Positions 34,956 to 48,385 of a stretch of 64,000 nt of DNA are shown here, piece by piece. The translations under genes were made by a program, and so were the position numbers. Source of the stretch: Isoetes taiwanensis (Eukaryota > Streptophyta > Lycopodiopsida > Isoetales > Isoetaceae); assembly GCA_021234155.1 (NCBI GenBank), contig JAJEKV010000034.1:11744697-11808696 (forward strand), written 5' to 3'. A model generated the notes under the pieces. It saw only the letters and a program-made list of their open reading frames with translations. It was not told the origin of the DNA and searched no databases. Every line of letters starts with the position of its first letter. Position 1 is the stretch's first letter.

Positions 34956-35100
34956 TTATCTTCAGATAAGTTTTGGGTGCTCTGTTTTGGTAGCGCTCCG
35001 ATGTCTCTGCCAAGAGAGTTCATTCAAGGCCTCGCTAGAAAGCGCTGGAGGATCGGCAGCAAAGCACTCGCCATTGCTCGCTTAACAGAGCTCGCAAAAA
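34956..35100 (+). pseudogene. Possible UDP-glycosyltransferase fragment
   Basis: The frame reads VLCFGSAPMSLPREFIQGLA, which resembles the UGT core strand VVYVxFGSxxxLxxEQxxExAxGLE. The frame then shifts and fades within about 40 codons. There is no PSPG box. The match rests on a short motif, so the call is tentative. Confidence 0.35.
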
Positions 35101-36146
35101 AACATAGCTCAAGTCCTAGTTTTTTTTTTCTCTCTTTCATCCCTAGTTTTGTTTTGAAACTCGAAATCGTCCAGCATTGAAAGGAATCAAAAGATTTCCA
35201 CAAATTGGAGCATGTTTAAATGCGATAGGAAAGAAGATGTCGGTAAACTAAAGCCATAGCTGGAGCTTAGACATACCAGACATCAAAGCTTTGGGTGCAA
35301 AGATAAACAAGCTTTTTCCGTTGAATTTGCAACATTTTTAGGATGGGCCATAGTCGTGCTCTACAGTTTGCTCCTAGGTTCTTTCATAATTGATGTTGCA
35401 ATGTTTTGCGCCATTAGCATGGCTATGGCCATAGCCAGAGCTTCCAATTTACATAGCGACTTTCTAGCTTCTCATCTATAGGGATAAGGTAATCGGTGGG
35501 TAACAAAGATCAGGCAAGGAAACTACGCCAATTGCAGGTGGAAGGAACCTGCAGGTTGCATAGGTTCCCCCATACGGTAAATGTTAAGCATGTGCATGTG
35601 GATCTAGTGAAATAATGAAACAAAAATAAATCTAAGAAGACTAATATTGCAGTGCATAGCTCTAGGCAAAGTTTGGCTTAAGCTCCAGTTAAACACGATA
35701 AATGGAGTTCGGATCATCTAGGGTAGTATGCTTTTGTACCAAGGGCACATAGAATTATACTACTTCATAACTTAACAAGTATGCACTTCAATGGTTAAAG
35801 GTTGTGTGGCATTAAAAAATAATTTGATGTTTTTGTGGAATGGAATAGGATCCTTATCACTATTGATGCTGGACAGTTGTAATGAAAATCATCGACATGG
35901 TTGGACCTCTACTTTGAAATCATTCTATCTAATTTGCATGGGAACACAATGAAGAAAGTTTTTATTACTGTTCAAGAACTTCTAGTACATACCCAATACA
36001 ATTGAGCTGTTAAAACATACATCTATATTGTACAATCAAATATCTCACAAGCATCATGCCATTCATTGAACATATAGTGCGTGTCTAATAACTTTAGAAT
36101 GTTACAACATACACCTCTATTATATAGGATATGATATATACAACCA
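35101..36146. other. No gene recognised
   Basis: AT-rich DNA without motifs or recognisable repeat partners in this window. Confidence 0.3.
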
Positions 36147-36198
36147 GTTGGCCTCCGTGGACGTTAAAATATACTTCCTTCCTTCCTTCCTTCCTTCT
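36147..36198 (+). mobile_element. Very short LINE 3' tail with (TTCC)n
   Basis: CCAGTTGGCCTCCGTGGACG, a TTAAAATATACTT spacer and five TTCC units match the 3' end of the LINE at 8528-8998. Only about 50 bp inserted, the extreme of 5' truncation. Confidence 0.75.
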
Positions 36199-36460
36199 AT
36201 AGACTCAAGTACTTATATAACTTCAATTTGCAGCTAGGGTATCCATGTACATTTTCATAAGCCAAATTTGAACCCAAATCGTGCACAATTGTTCCCAACT
36301 GAGTACTGCACTAGACACTGCATGCCTGCCAACCTAATTGAGTTTCCTATCTAGTGGTAGATTGTTGAACATAAGTTCTTTTGTACAAATGAGATGTCTT
36401 GTTAGTTATAGTAATAGCAATGGGGCTACAAATTCACACCTTTGCCACTCAAATGATTTC

Positions 36461-38544
36461 TGTGACGTTCCACGTACTTATACGCCTTTTGGATATAAAT
36501 ACATGACATGTCACTATGAATAAATAATGGTGCATTAATTATTCATAAGCTAAGGTTAGCTATGTAAATAATTAATTATTAACACCTAACCCTAAACCCT
36601 AATTCGAATTTAGGGCTTAACCTAATATTAAAAGGGGTTAAAATATTAAATTAGTTAATATTAACCAACCTAGAGTTGCCACCTGGCCCAAATCGATTGG
36701 GCAAGGCAGGCTTGCCAATTTGGGACACCAAAATTGGGGCTTCCACCCCAATTTGCCCCAATTTGAACTGGGTGAGGGATTGGTGGAGGAAGAGCTGCTG
36801 TTTAACCTTGCCCAGCCAGAAGGATGGAGAACCAGAGAGATAGTAGATCTAGCTATGATTCTGGTTAGTACGTAGATAGCTTGGGTCCTAGATAGTCATA
36901 GGATTAACCCTTGTATGCTTAGAAGATAGCTAGGATTAACCCTTGTATGAATAGATGTACGGTTAATCTCTATTTTATGTTCTATTCGAAGCTATGGATG
37001 GATGGATATATAATGATAGTTCTCTTTCTCTCAAGCTTATTTGCTTGCTTCATTGTCCAGGAACAAGCTTGTAGCTATTGCAACAATTCGCAAGGGGTCC
37101 CACAGGCTACGGATTGAGACAGGTAGATGGGAGCGGCCGCAATTGCCGCGAGAAGCGAGACTATGTGCCTGTTGCCAGTTACAGGTTATTGAAGATGAAA
37201 GCCATACTCTTCTGAGTTGCCCTGCTTTTGAGATAGTTCGGAATCATTTTTTGACCTTAGCATTCCATTCCACGCTTCCACAACTTCTTAGAGCACCATC
37301 TGTGCATGACTTGGCATTATACATACTTGAGGTTCTAGATAAACATCTGCAATTACTGAGTCCTCAGTAGTCATTATCTCCGCTTGTCTAGTATCATCAT
37401 TACTGCAAAGGTTTTTCCCCTGAAAACATTTCGAGGCAGAGGTTTTTTATCCTAGTAGTAATGATTGTACTAGCCCATTGTATGGGTCCCATGACCTATT
37501 GGTCTCCGTGGACGTTAAAAAAACTATTCTATTATATTCTATTCTTCCTCCTGTGTTGTATGGGTAAAAGGGGGGTAGAGACCTAAAGGCCATCTAGAAG
37601 TAGAGATGTTTCTAGTTAGAACCCTTAAAACCCAGTAAATGCGACCTGTGCACAAGAGGCCACCTGGCTCTGGATGCTATGATGTGGTTAAATAACGGAC
37701 ACAACTGGTGAAGTGGGGGCGGAGCCTTGCTGAGCGTGGCTACTGGGGTTCCTACAGTGTGCTAGGCTAATAGTCGGTCACTACGTGTGGGCCGGGTATG
37801 GGTCTGACACCCTCTGGGTTGCCGGATACGTGCCTATGTGGACGTCCTGAAGTTTGCGTAGATTTAGGGGGGTAAGTCGGGTACGGATGCGGGTGCTGCA
37901 GATGTGGCACGTATCCTCTAGCACACCCATGGAACCGTTGTGATTCGGGAGGGGTTTCATCCCTTTTCTGCCTCATCGGACCCGGGGAAATGTAACCCGG
38001 AGCAGTCCCATAGGGTGAATCCATGGGATTGCATCTCTGGAAGGCTACAACCATGCCATAGCATGTTTCAGCCTATCTACAAAGTGTGCACAAGAGGGGC
38101 GGATGGAATGGACTACCCTAGCCAATGTTTTATGCCAGCCAATGCCATGTTATACTTCTGTCTGCTATTATCCAGAGGCCTTGATTGTCAGTCGACCCCC
38201 ATGAGTCTGAGCCCAGGGTAGAGCCCTTATTTATGGTGCATTCCCTTTGTTATGTTGGTATTCTGTTGTTAGTTGTACTGATGATGATGGGCCACCCTTC
38301 GTGGTGGTATATTATTTATTAGTATTGTTGCCAGGTGCTAACATGTATGTACGCTTTCGCTATATAGGATTCTCATAGAAGGCATGGGATGAATGACACC
38401 TCCGTGTCCTTCACCCGGACACTTGGCCATCACAAATGGTCTGAGTCAAGTGGAGGGCGTTTCCGTGGTGATGGAGTCACCATGGGAGGGGGATTTCTCA
38501 TATTTATATAATGGGAGCATCGTATGGATTTAGAGAGCGTCACA
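36461..38544 (+). mobile_element. LTR of element C, with nested LINE
   Basis: Runs from TGTGACGTTCC at 36461 to GAGCGTCACA ending at 38544. It matches the LTR of element A in order (GCCACCTGGCC near 36676; the GGGGCGGATGGA block near 38093) and, over its 3' half, the reverse complement of element E (9154-10104). Removing the LINE leaves about 1.57 kb. Orientation is plus. Confidence 0.88.
37055..37550 (+). mobile_element. 5'-truncated LINE nested in element C LTR
   Basis: The polyprotein tail reads NKLVAIATIRKGSHRLRIET, then the zinc-binding knuckle CACC...EDESHTLLSCP and about 50 residues to TAG at 37368-37370. The 3' UTR carries GGTTTTTCCCC...GGTTTTTTATCC and GGTCTCCGTGGACG, ending in TATTC-type repeats at about 37525-37545. 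It belongs with the LINEs at 8528 and 20520. The knuckle and the frame around it are uninterrupted, so it is one of the better-preserved copies here. Confidence 0.85.
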
Positions 38545-40030
38545 GTGGTATCAGAGCCATGATTTTGGTAGACCAGATCATAGCACTGGCCATATTCTAA
38601 CTCATTAGTTCGATAGCTAGTAGGACACTTTAATCTAGAATAAACTATTACAATTCCATAGCTAGTATATACATTGACCTAGTTATGGGAGGATTAAGCG
38701 AGTTAGGAATTAAGGTGTGAGTCCTTAGAATCAAGTATGTTAAGTTTTTAGAGAAAAAGAGGTCCCTTGTTTCCACGGGCCATAACTTTGTAGGTAACTC
38801 AGATTTTTGCACCAACGTGTCTGACACGGTCCAATTATCCTAAGGACACCAACATCCGGCATCAAAATGGCAACTGTAGGGGCCAAGAGCTTAGAGTGCG
38901 CCACTGGCATTTTGGAATCTTAGAATTCAAAATGAAACTTGTATTTTCCCAGCGGCGCATCCGCATAAAAACGCATATTTCTGCCGTATAATTTTTTTTT
39001 TATATATTATTTCCACTGTATAAATGTTTTTTCCCGTCTCTCCAGCCCCGGTTTGAACTCATAATCTTCCAACTCCAACCTTAGGCCCTTACCAGCACGC
39101 CAAGCTTCCTTAAACATTGTTTTACATATTTTCTTACATATATTTAGTATCTTGTTTTCTCTGCATGGCAACCTTTTTGTATAAAAGTGTATTATAGGAA
39201 CTTGAATACCACCCAGCCAAATCCTTTACTAATACAGTAAGCCTCCTTTCAATGGATATTGTCTCTTCTTATACGTCTCTATTTCTGTAGTAAGATTTCT
39301 GTCTAGTAATCACCCTTCCCTAAACCAATGCTGTGGTGGCAACGAGTCCGCCGGACTTGTGCGACTATGGTGAGGTAGGAGTCACCTAAGGGTTCTTACT
39401 ATCACTGTGGAATGGTTCCCACAACCATATTGATAAACTTTCACGTTGAGCGATGGAAGAGAATTCCTCTGAGTAAGATAGAGACTTCTAAGTTGGATTC
39501 TAATCCACTACCAACTCGAATCTTCTTTAGGCGACGATAATAATGTCCAGTTATCGACATTCCTAGACCTATAGCTTTAAATATTTTTTTTCCTTTGGTA
39601 GATGCCTTGATAACAAAATTTCTTCAGGCCTTGCCATGATTAATCTATGCTACATTCATATGCTTTATGTTAGACCTTATTTTAAGGGTTAACATTTTAT
39701 AGACATAACTATAATTAACGGTGTTTCTCTTTAGTGTCTAAGCCTTGACTCGTCTCAATTCCCTGAGAAAGGGTCTCTCTTGGCCCAACCGACTAGGGAC
39801 GGCCATGCAGCATCCCTCTAGACCATGGGTTTGGATTTCTTTAATCCTATCACCCTTCACTACTTCTCAATGGTCGAGTTCCTTTTATGGATCATTCCCC
39901 CAGAGCATGATACATCCTCTATAATACATTATGATTGCTTGCGTTAAAACCCCCACAGAGTTGTCAATACTTTACTCTAATTTACCTGGAGTACAAGCTT
40001 TAGTATTATTTTGTGCCAAACTTCACCGCT
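38545..40030 (+). mobile_element. Element C leader/internal region
   Basis: About 1.5 kb downstream of the PBS matches the reverse complement of 7219-9153 (minus the LINE) and of 16919-17575. There are no long frames. A TGAA run at about 40041-40058 marks the end of recognisable similarity. No H3, gag or pol is found after it, so the element is truncated or is a non-autonomous member of the family. Confidence 0.8.
38546..38557 (+). promoter_or_regulatory. Primer binding site of element C
   Basis: TGGTATCAGAGC begins one base after the LTR end, complementary to initiator tRNA-Met, the same as in element A. Confidence 0.9.
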
Positions 40031-40058
40031 TATATGGCAGTGAATGAATGAATGAATG

Positions 40059-43000
40059 AGCCATAGGAGCCCTCCTCTTTACTTCCAAATGAAAATATAC
40101 AACACATTCTTAGAACACTTCCAACAAGGTCCCTCATGCCCACTGGCCTTTTTGGGTATACCAATAAAATCAAACACCACGACAAACTTGATAATGTAAG
40201 GTGATAATGAAAAATCTTTAAGCCTTCAACTCCATTTTGTTCGCAAAACGATGAGTCCATACTCAAGAGGAACATCCATTCATTCTAACAACCTCCTAAC
40301 TCCATCAGGCACGTCATGCCTAAAGGTCCAATCCCTCTCCAAGCCAAATAATTGTGAGGATAAATGCCACCATGCCAATTGACCTCGACCTGTAACCTGT
40401 AAAAACCACCAATGCAACATCCACCGGGCATGAGGGCCCTAACCCAGGCACGAGGGCCACCAAATCTTCGGCACGAGGCCTAACACTCATGGCATGAGGA
40501 CTACCACAACATCCACAACCTGCCCCACTACCTAACACGAGGTTCAGCCTTTCACTGGCACGAGACCATCACAACACCACCAAATCCCTTCATGAACGAA
40601 AGACTATAATATAAAGGCATGCCAGAAAAAGACTACAAATCATGAAAAGAGAGCTATTACCAACATTGATGCATGGTATGAGGACCACAGGTCATTGCAT
40701 GAGCAGCAACAATAAAAGCATAAGACCATTGACCAAACAAGAAAAAACTTAACTAAAAAGGCCCAAATGCACAAGAGGATGGGAAGGTGGGACAAGCGAT
40801 CTAAGGAGGAGAGACTCAAGAACGGCTGATAGAGAGAGAGGAAGTGGAAACGGGCTTAAATACTCTAGAGGGAGCACATCAACTAGCCTCAAGAAGCAGA
40901 TTTATCTGCTTATCTCAAAACGCAGATAAATCATACTTCTAGAGCCTAGTTGAACTCCAAGACAGACCAACAACCATGCTGAAGAAAAGAGGCAGAAAAA
41001 AGCAAACGAAAACTACCAGCCAGTGAACACATCACTACACTACAAGAGAAGGAAGCAACGAACACATCTAGTGCAACCTTGACGACTTGGATACGAGAAC
41101 ATAGAAGAGCATAGACCTCATCTCTAAACTCTAATGCCAAACAAAGTCTGCTGACCAAATCTAAGCAAGAAAGCAACGACACGAAGGTTGTCTTATCAAG
41201 ACAAATAATTAAATATCCGTGCAAGAGAACCGGTTCGATGTCACACTTAATGCAAAGAAAGCAGAGAATGAAGGGACATGAGATTGAGTGCGAGAATTTA
41301 GAGCATGAGACAAAGGCAGATCCAAACAATTAACACACCTAAAGAGGAGACGAAAGAAATGCTCTACCAACATGTAAATGAGCAAGGGGCAAAGAGCAAG
41401 CAATCTACACATTGAGCTTAACAGTTTTAAAACCTCCATGGTCAAAGTAAACACCCACAAACTAACTCATTCAAAGGTCCTTGAAGATGCAATCCTAAAG
41501 GCATCAAATATCAAGACATCTGATTATGCCTCTCATGTGCCAACCAATTGCTGCAAAGATGACATTATATTGTCCCAAGCTAAAAAATAGATATGCCCTA
41601 TGAAATTCAAATGGAAACATCTGAACTTATAAATTCAAGAAGAGAACATCCCTATCCTTCAAACAATGCAAATCAAAAGCATAAAAACACCACAATAAAA
41701 CTTGAGAAATTTGCAAAGATAAGCAACCAAACTCATACAAAAGACTTGCACAAATGGAGCTGACAAGTCTTGCAGAACAAGATGGGTCTCAATCAAATTA
41801 TAGATCCATACATGCAAGTGAGATTTTCCACCACACCTTGTCACAATTAAAGTCAATAACATCCGGTAAAATATCGATCGATTAAAACACGAAGGACAAT
41901 CCTTAAAGTCAAGAACATCCACCAAAACATCGAGCAAATTTTAAAACCTAAAGGACAATCCTTAAATGTGTGACTCAAGGAAAATGCAATTAGTGGACAA
42001 AGGTCTAGAAACCCCAAAGCTCGTACCCTGCAAATATATGAGAGAAAACATGCATAAGAGGGAAAAACTAAAACCCTATGTGACTAAATCACTCCAAAAA
42101 AAAGCAACTTGGGATATGGATTCAAACGTCTATTCTCTAAAATGGGAGTACACAAAATAGATCATGACTTATAACCTATGGCACAGTTAATGAAAATGAA
42201 AGCTCTAAAACTTCAATAGTCCTCAAATTAAACTCTATAAGCTCCAATAAACCAACTCGTACAAGAGTCCTTCCAAAGTCGCAAACATCTAATCTAAAGG
42301 CAATCAAGTAAACCTACATAGACCAATCAACTCTTGTAAAGGGAGAATTGGATGTCTTTAAACTTTACAGAGGAGTAACTAAATAGAGCCTGCAAAAGAA
42401 GTAAGGGTTTGTTGCAACTTAAATGCAAGTGGAGCAGAAAAGCAAGGGCAAGGAGGAGGATGAGGTTGTTTAATAGCTCCAACAACTAACACCACTAACA
42501 TAACCCTAAAAGAGAGATGAAAGAAGCACTAAAAATCTCCAAAAGGAATTCACATACAACTTCTAGCTGCATGAAATCAAGTATAAAAGATGACACATAA
42601 GAGCACAAAACTACACCTGTAAAGCCACCAAAATACGGCAACAAAGCTCCAAACTTCGCAGGTCCTAAGACTACACACTAAGTGTGCTATGAATTGAAAG
42701 GTGAAAGGTTCGTTGGAAAAACGATGTAATTGAATAAGCACCTCATGCCTAGAAACTGGAACTCAACTACTGGCCACATAGATGAGAGCAAATTGACACC
42801 TTTAGACTAAGCGAATGGATAGCCACAAACTGCTATCTAAGAGAGGCAATAACATCAACAATACCATCTAAACAAGAAATGCCCTCAAGGTTAACCAATT
42901 GTGGACCACTTACATACCGCAAAACACCATAGTACCATGTAATTACAAGGGAATTCCCAAGGCTAAATAATTAACTACTAGGCACAAGCCTTACGATTGA

Positions 43001-44474
43001 GATTCTATAAGTGCCATTAGATCATGAAACCCATCAATGCAACAATGCAAAAGGCTTACGTTAAATTAAGCTACATCTCAACCAACACACATTCCCCAAA
43101 AAAATACCATCTAAGCATAAATGCAACCAAAAACTAAAAAATATTGCAACGGTTTAAGGCTGGAGTGACATATGTTGGAATTATATTGGCGAAGGACAAG
43201 TCAACAAAGATGCAAGTAAGAAACGACCTAAAGCTCCAAAACTAGATAGGCAAATCAAGTAGGTTTCACAAAATCAAAAAGTTAGAATGATATAAAGACT
43301 AACCTTATCAATGTTACCTAAAACAAGATCAAAGGTTAAGGACGATTCCTCGACAAAGAGAGTACAAGTGTGAAGAAGCCTATAGGTGAAGCTTGATGGT
43401 GCATAAAAAAGATGCCAGAAGTGATTCACGAAAGAGCAAAAAAAAGAGATTCAGTTCATGTGACAGAGGTTACTTAACTCTAACGAACAAGTATCGTTCA
43501 AGATGCTAGGATTGGTAGTAAGATGTAAGGACAAAAAATAAAGTTCTCCAGCTCATAAAAAAGTATTAAGGATTTAATCCAAGAAGCCTCGGAGAAGTTA
43601 TAAAGTAGAAATACCTCGGATCCAAGATGCCTCAAATAAGTAAAAGTCACCCAGTCAACTAAAAAGTCGAAATACTTCGAATCAAGAAGTTCTCCTCCAA
43701 CGAATGTAGCGGGACACCTTCTGTATGCCTTGTTCCCAATTCCAAATGAAGTTCCAAATGATTGTTGGCACCTACAAGACCTGCCTTTATCGAGCCTTCA
43801 TTGACGAGCTAGTTAAGCCGCCATCATTGCTACAATAACTAAATTGTTAGTTTGAATATCGTAAGCCATCTAGAACATTGCCATCTAGAACATGAGAAAT
43901 AGCTTATGTTTGAAAACTTGGAGACTAGAGAATCCATATCCAGAATGTAAGAAGATAACACTCTAAGAAGTCGCAAACTCTCAGAAGTGTGCAAGCAGAT
44001 GACCATCAAGCATATGAACAAGAATATACAGAGTTGTAATGTATAAATCAGAAATAGAATTGGAAAAACAACCAAAACTAGTACATGACTACATTTCAGG
44101 CTGTCACAATACAACAAACAAAACCCAATGCGGCAAGAATACAATTGAAAAAATGACCCATTACTGACAAGTAAGATTGTGACAAATGAGAAAACAGAAT
44201 GGAAAAACAAAACAATTCGAAATGCAACAGACATCAATAGTGTGGCCAGAAATAGCAGGGAAGAAAAAAGACAATCCTGCACTTGACATTTCACAACAAT
44301 AATAGAACAACAGCAATAGGACCACGATGCATGCCCAACAATGCTGAACTGATCCAGCTTGCTCATAAAGGTAATCCCTTGAACATCGTTGCACAAAATC
44401 TCCGTTCAAATGCTCATCTTTGATCTTAATGGAATCTTGCATGTTACAAAGGAAAAAAAATTCCACCCTTTATG
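40059..44474. other. No gene recognised, 4.4 kb
   Basis: A-rich on the plus strand (many CAA/AAG words). The longest frames are on the complementary T-rich strand, hydrophobic and biased in composition, and not credible genes. Short direct repeats such as AAAGGACAATCCTTAAA occur twice near 41890-41965. I could not assign this block to any element. Confidence 0.35.
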
Positions 44475-45695
44475 TTAGGTAATAATAACCTTCCCATTTG
44501 GGTCGCTAAATATCATGAACAAGGGTCCCTCATTCCTTTTCTTCCTTAATAACCTAAGGTTGCTTTCAAACCCCGCTATTGTGGCATTCCAAATGACTTG
44601 GCATCCTCATCTACGCGATAGTCATGGCCTAAGTTAGCGAGTGAGCCTTCGTATGAATCGTAAGTTACCTGGAGTCATCAGGGTGCCCGCCGTGCATTTT
44701 GTGAGCCTTCCTAAAATACCTACATTTGATATAACCCAGGCTTGTATCGATGTTCGAGCCCCGTATGTCTAACTTACACCTCCATGTAACCCATGGCGTT
44801 CACCTCTGCTGATCCAGGTATGGATCATGTGGGAGATCTAATCTTCGGTGTCTATGCAAGACACATTCGAACTTCTAGTAGGTAACTGCTATTCACTACC
44901 CATCTTAGAATTGTACTATTGTACTGTTCAACTCCATCATCTTAAGCTTTATTCTATTGCCTGTAGATATTTATTGCAAGTGCCAACTACAACATCCTAC
45001 CTTAGCATGCAACAGATTGATTGTTGTTTGCACATTCCAGACATACTCCAGACCCTTCTTTGGTACCTACGGGGTACACTTGTCTTTCTCTCCTCGTGTC
45101 ACTGCATAGATTACCTCTCCGAGATGTTTATCATATATGTACATAGTACGTACATAGTAAATATATATTCTCATCCCACAATGCTAGAGCTCTTCTTTAA
45201 CTTAGCTAAAGTGTAACCTTAGTAGTTATTTGAGACAAAACCCATTGCCCATCTACCTTTACGATGTGGCTGCACCAACCAACTTCCCAAATGGGCAGTC
45301 GCCAACTCTATGTTGAAATGGTATATGATGCCTACATTTTGATAGGGTCCCTCGGTACTTCAACCAATTCCTTAGTGCCTTATAGTACTTCCCCACGGGA
45401 TTATGCCATAATTCTGAACGCTACTACCCCACAGGAAGAGCTTTTCTAAAGGCTTTTTCAGCTCAATATTCTTTGTGTCCCCAATATCAACCATGCTTTG
45501 TCACAATTAACCTATTTTCTTAGGCATCATGTCAACTTTAATTTTCGATCAGTTTCAGATGTTCTCTTCTTTGGTTCCCTCATAATGAGATGGAGACATT
45601 AAACCCTCTCAATCTCATAATAGAAAATCCCTATGTTTGAACCTTCGTTAGTAAGTGCTATATGGTTATCCGATTCCTTCCCCTCTTATAGACAA
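44475..45695 (-). repeat. Dispersed repeat R2, copy 2 (inverted)
   Basis: Reverse complement of 12880-14055 over about 1.2 kb with scattered substitutions. It ends just before the truncated edge of element D's LTR. Frames on the plus strand are not preserved as coding in the other copy. Confidence 0.8.
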
Positions 45696-45754
45696 ACAGG
45701 AGTTCATCCCCCATACCAGCTCCATGCTGATACAATGCCCTCCATGTATCACTG

Positions 45755-47192
45755 CAACCTTGACGAGTTCCAGTGGGAAGAATGAAGGGGTCATTTTTAC
45801 CCTGTCTCCCTCAGGGCCTACCTAGCTGCGGAAGCGTAAACATACATGTAAGTACCAATACATCAACATCACATGGCCATCACGAAGGATGGCTCACCAC
45901 ATATCTGCATAGACAAAGATCAGTACATCACATATGGAGATCCTACCCAAGGCTCAGACTCAACGGGGATGACTGACAGCTTGGGCCTCCAGAAGTCATT
46001 GCGGACATAATTCATGGCAAATGGATTTGGCTGGCATAAGAACACGGCTTAGGGTAGTCCACTCCATCCGCCCCTCCTGTGCACACTTTGCAGAGTAGGT
46101 TGAAAGGCCTTGGGACCTGACTGTAGCCCGTCGGACGCGTAGCCAAAGGGGCTACTCCTGGGTTGCATCTCCCCAGTTCCGATGGGGCAGGTAGGGATTG
46201 CTTCCACCAGAGGCTGGCATGCTGACTCAAGGTGACTAGAGGGCCACTGCCTGTACTCGACTGAACTCCATGGAAGGTGTACACCACCCCAAGAGTGTCG
46301 AACCCATGCAAAACCCGCACGCAATGGCAGAGCATTAGGTCCAGTGCACTGTAGTCCCCGATAGGCTTTACTACCAGAGGGACGTGATCATGAGTCAGGA
46401 TATGAACCTCCTTGTAAGCCAGTCTGGCCCCTCCACCCACAACCAGGTGTGGCTCTTGTACACAGGCCGAATTTAATAGTGCATTAAAGAGGGCTAGCTA
46501 GGAGCATCAAACTACTAGGCTTTTAAGGCCTCTACCCCCCTTCCCAATACAACGATTCCACAGAGATCATCATCACATACATATCATAGAAGAACTAAAG
46601 AATAAGATTTAATCTAAATTACAGAGTTAGGTTCTTTAGTTATGGCTTGATATCTAGGGGTCTAGATGGCTGCTATGGGCAAATCAATAGGCTAAACCTA
46701 CTTACACTATGTCTGGAAGGCGGTTTAGACTATTGAATTGGCAAAATACCTGATCTCTGGCTTGCTCCTCCTGCTCTGAATGCATCCATGCTGCAGAACT
46801 GCTTGAAGATGAAACTAGAAGGGGAAGCTGATGAGCTAGGCTGCTCAGACAGACTTCGGGAGGCGAGATTGGCTCTTGGAGCAAGCAAAACGGAGCTCTA
46901 GAAGGCTGTGGACGAAAAATGGAAAGTTAGGGTTTCGGTTGCCTTATATAGACTATAAGTTAGGGCTAGGGTTTTCCATCAACCCTTGAGCATGTGGGAT
47001 AAATGGGTGTGGCCCATTTGCCTATATTAATCAAGTGGCCTAACGTGTACACATGAATAAATGTGCACACACTTGCAAGTTGCCCCCTTGCTTAGCTACA
47101 CGTCGGCGTACACGTCAATCGGGATGGCGTGTACGCGTGACGATGCAGTACAGTATACGTCCTGGGACCGTATACTGTGCTGGAACGTCACA
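45755..47192 (-). mobile_element. 3' LTR of element D
   Basis: On the minus strand it begins TGTGACGTTCC (plus 47182-47192) directly after a polypurine tract. It shares the CCGCCCCTCCTGTGCACACT block and flanking text with element A and E LTRs. The inner-strand end (expected GGAGCGTCACA) is missing; similarity fades near 45755, next to R2. Having the PPT adjacent identifies this as the 3' LTR. Confidence 0.82.
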
Positions 47193-47246
47193 TTCTCCCC
47201 ACCTTGAAATGATGCTGTCCGCAGCATCGTGGGTCTCCCCACCTTG
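47193..47246 (-). promoter_or_regulatory. Polypurine tract of element D, duplicated around a hairpin
   Basis: The minus strand reads CAAGGTGGGGAGAA immediately before the LTR, the expected plus-strand primer tract. The core CAAGGTGGGGAGA is repeated 40-odd bases upstream (plus 47234-47246), and between them is a 7-bp stem GATGCTG...CAGCATC (47211-47228). Confidence 0.7.
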
Positions 47247-48142
47247 GGATCTTCTTTCCCGATGCATACAACTTATTATTATACTTACACAATTATTAAA
47301 ATTATGTTAAGGTAATATTTTTAAAACCATTACTACGACATTACATTATCCCAATAACTTATCAATTCATAACTTCATTAAAGCAAGGTACTTCCTAGCC
47401 TCACTTAATACAACATTTAAGTTTATCAAGATTTAACAATTTCATATACAATTATCCTTCGAGGTACTCTTCATTCCTTGCAACACATTTCAACAAAACT
47501 TGTGTTGCAAGTCTTCGTAACTCGACCTCCTTGCCCTCCAGAGTGCTCTATTGGCATGCAGGTTGATACTACGTTAGTACCATTTATAATTATTAATAAA
47601 ATTATGGTTATAAGGTAACCACCCATCTAATTAATTAAATGAATGCATGACTAATCTCCCGGCATAGGAAGAGGATGCTTCTTCCATCGTGGCCGTGGAG
47701 ACAGAGCCCTATAATGCCTATACCACGCACTCGATCATGGCCCGTGAGGGTTTAAGCATAAGGGTCATTTAAGACGATCCTATCATAGCCCATGATTGGG
47801 TGCTACCTTATGCATGACCTCCCTGATCATGCATACCCCAGTGCAGCATGGCCCAACGGGTTTAAGCTAGAGAACATCCCTGATGATCTCAACCTCGCCC
47901 ATGTTCACTTCTACCTTTAATCGCATGTCCTTCCCCTATGGACATGCTTACATTATGGTGCAACATTGCTCATGTTCACCATTTGCCTAACTAATCCAAG
48001 CAAAACCGCGGTCATGCCTACAATGACATTACACCACGTCCTAGGGATCACCGTAGTGGTCCCATCATCGGTAATTACGCATGCAACCCATAACTAGCAT
48101 AGGCTGCATGCGTAGATTAATCTTAATTACACATCAATTAAT
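47247..48142 (-). other. Element D: untranslated region between pol and 3' LTR
   Basis: Nearly 900 bp without a frame between the chromodomain stop codon and the PPT. It may carry regulatory sequence. No similarity to other parts of the window was noticed. Confidence 0.5.
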
Positions 48143-48376
48143 CTAAGCATAAGTCGACATGCCTGAGCCGATTACTTCGGAGATGACCTTGTCATCCCAT
48201 TGCTCCATGAACTGCGAGTACTGCCTTATCAGGTCCTTCTTAAGTATCCATGTCGCATCTTCCACCGGCAAGTGTTTCCACTTGACTAAATATTGGAGAA
48301 ACTCTGATCTCCTTGTCTTCTTGATGGCCTTATCAAGGATCAAGTCTGGGACTATCTCTAGCTGCTCTTCTGTCAA
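48143..48376 (-). pseudogene. Chromodomain at the C-terminus of a Ty3 integrase (element D)
   Basis: The fragment reads PDLILDKAIKKTRRSEFLQY, then LVKWKHLPVEDATWILKKDL, matching the chromovirus chromodomain pattern P..IL..R....R....YLVKWKGLP..EATWE...L. The usual aromatic cage is partly altered (a tyrosine and the WKW-type pair are present). Such domains steer integration to methylated chromatin. The upstream integrase is missing; similarity ends near 48385. Together with the adjacent PPT and LTR this shows that the TGTGACG-LTR family is a chromovirus. Confidence 0.85.
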
Positions 48377-48385
48377 TCAAATACA

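Noticed and set aside
43839-44396. 185-codon minus-strand frame with hydrophobic segments
   Set aside because: It is the complement of A-rich DNA; composition alone explains the phenylalanine, leucine and cysteine richness. No family motif.
44848-45216. 122-codon plus-strand frame
   Set aside because: It sits in repeat R2; in the other copy (13382-13682) the frame is broken differently, so it is not coding.
46012-46440. 142-codon minus-strand frame
   Set aside because: It lies within the LTR of element D, and the frame is not maintained in other LTR copies.
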